Shown: positions 14,293-14,503 of the stretch, piece after piece
Position numbering within the stretch: the first letter of the stretch is position 1
Layout: every line of letters starts with the position of its first letter
Assembly (NCBI GenBank): GCA_012520835.1
Contig: JAAYNN010000052.1
Coordinates: 1-14,503, forward strand
Direction of reading: 5' to 3'
DNA length: 14,503 bases
Source of the DNA: Dehalococcoidales bacterium
Lineage (GTDB): Bacteria > Chloroflexota > Dehalococcoidia > Dehalococcoidales > UBA5627
Position numbers and translations under genes: made by a program
The notes under the pieces: model-generated
Database searches by the model: none
What the model was told of the DNA's origin: nothing
The model's input: only the letters and a program-made list of their open reading frames with translations

Positions 14293-14503
14293 TGCCCAAA
14301 ATCAGCATTATCGGTGCCGGAAATGTCGGCGCCAGCCTTGCACAGTGTTTAGCGGTAAAAAATATTGCCGATATCGTTCTTCTGGATATCGTGGAGGGGT
14401 TGCCGCAGGGCAAAGCCCTCGACCTCCAGGAATCTGCCCCCGTTCTGGGATTCAATTCGATTATCAGCGGTACAAATGACTATAAAGATACAGCGAAATC
14501 CGA
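14292..14503 (+). CDS. mdh: Malate dehydrogenase, N-terminal part (runs off the window)
   Basis: The first 70 codons of an NAD-dependent malate dehydrogenase interconverting malate and oxaloacetate. The start MPKISIIGAGNVGAS has the Rossmann GxGxxG loop. VLLDIVEG supplies the acidic residue after the second strand that selects NAD, and GLPQGKALDL is the conserved block of LDH-like malate dehydrogenases, as in the Chloroflexus enzyme. TGTNDY matches the next conserved strand. The ATG overlaps the isocitrate dehydrogenase stop as TAATG, so translation is coupled. The catalytic His and substrate Arg residues lie beyond the window, so substrate specificity (malate against lactate) rests on the N-terminal similarity and on the operon. 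Confidence 0.9.
   Translation, partial: MPKISIIGAGNVGASLAQCLAVKNIADIVLLDIVEGLPQGKALDLQESAPVLGFNSIISGTNDYKDTAKS

Noticed and set aside
1..14503. CRISPR array, tRNA, rRNA, prophage or insertion sequence
   Set aside because: No regularly spaced repeats, cloverleaf, rRNA signature, transposase or integrase motif was seen on either strand.

Overview
The window reads as a chromosomal stretch from a strictly anaerobic bacterium. The best guess is Dehalococcoidia or a related Chloroflexota. This rests on the aconitase/isocitrate dehydrogenase/malate dehydrogenase gene order, on a malate dehydrogenase N-terminus that looks Chloroflexus-like, and on a soluble multi-iron-sulfur formate dehydrogenase. 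The assignment is inference; no rRNA or other marker gene is present. Coding is dense, with one large divergent switch at about 9225-9503. Everything to its left that I trust is on the minus strand (apart from a fragment at the left edge), and everything to its right is on the plus strand.

Region 1 (1-404) is an A/T-rich edge. It holds the 3' end of an unrecognised plus-strand reading frame and then a short G/C-richer stretch with a perfect inverted repeat that looks like a dispersed intergenic repeat. Region 2 (405-2258, minus) is the DNA-repair cluster yebC-ruvC-ruvA, with ruvC and ruvA overlapping by ATGA. ruvB does not follow ruvA here. acpS (2350-2739, minus) lies just upstream of yebC, and a candidate promoter separates them. 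A repeat-bearing spacer (2740-2970) follows.

Region 3 (2971-9224, minus) is a three-gene formate dehydrogenase operon in the order nuoE-like, NuoF-GltD fusion, fdhA. FdhA is a cytosolic molybdo/tungsto-enzyme with a NuoG-like iron-sulfur N-terminus and a cysteine where many relatives carry selenocysteine. The NuoF-like protein joins an NADH/FMN module to a complete GltD/NfnB-type FAD and NADPH module. The set therefore looks like a formate dehydrogenase that could link formate, NAD(H) and NADP(H), possibly by flavin-based bifurcation.

Region 4 (9504-14503, plus) is a carbon-metabolism operon. It encodes a biotin-containing carboxyltransferase (pyruvate carboxylase subunit B type), a two-subunit aconitase-family hydratase, an isocitrate dehydrogenase, and the first 70 codons of malate dehydrogenase, which runs off the window. 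Genes from the aconitase large subunit onward are tightly coupled (TAATG overlaps or an 17-bp gap). Together they would make oxaloacetate from pyruvate, convert citrate to 2-oxoglutarate and interconvert oxaloacetate and malate: a biosynthetic, probably incomplete TCA pathway. No citrate synthase or biotin carboxylase gene lies in the window.

The most interesting items are the NuoF-GltD fusion with its formate dehydrogenase, the arginine in the substrate-specificity loop of the small hydratase subunit (pointing to aconitate or homoaconitate rather than isopropylmalate), and the symmetrical A/T-rich promoter region shared by the two divergent metabolic operons. I saw no tRNA, rRNA, CRISPR array or intact mobile element.
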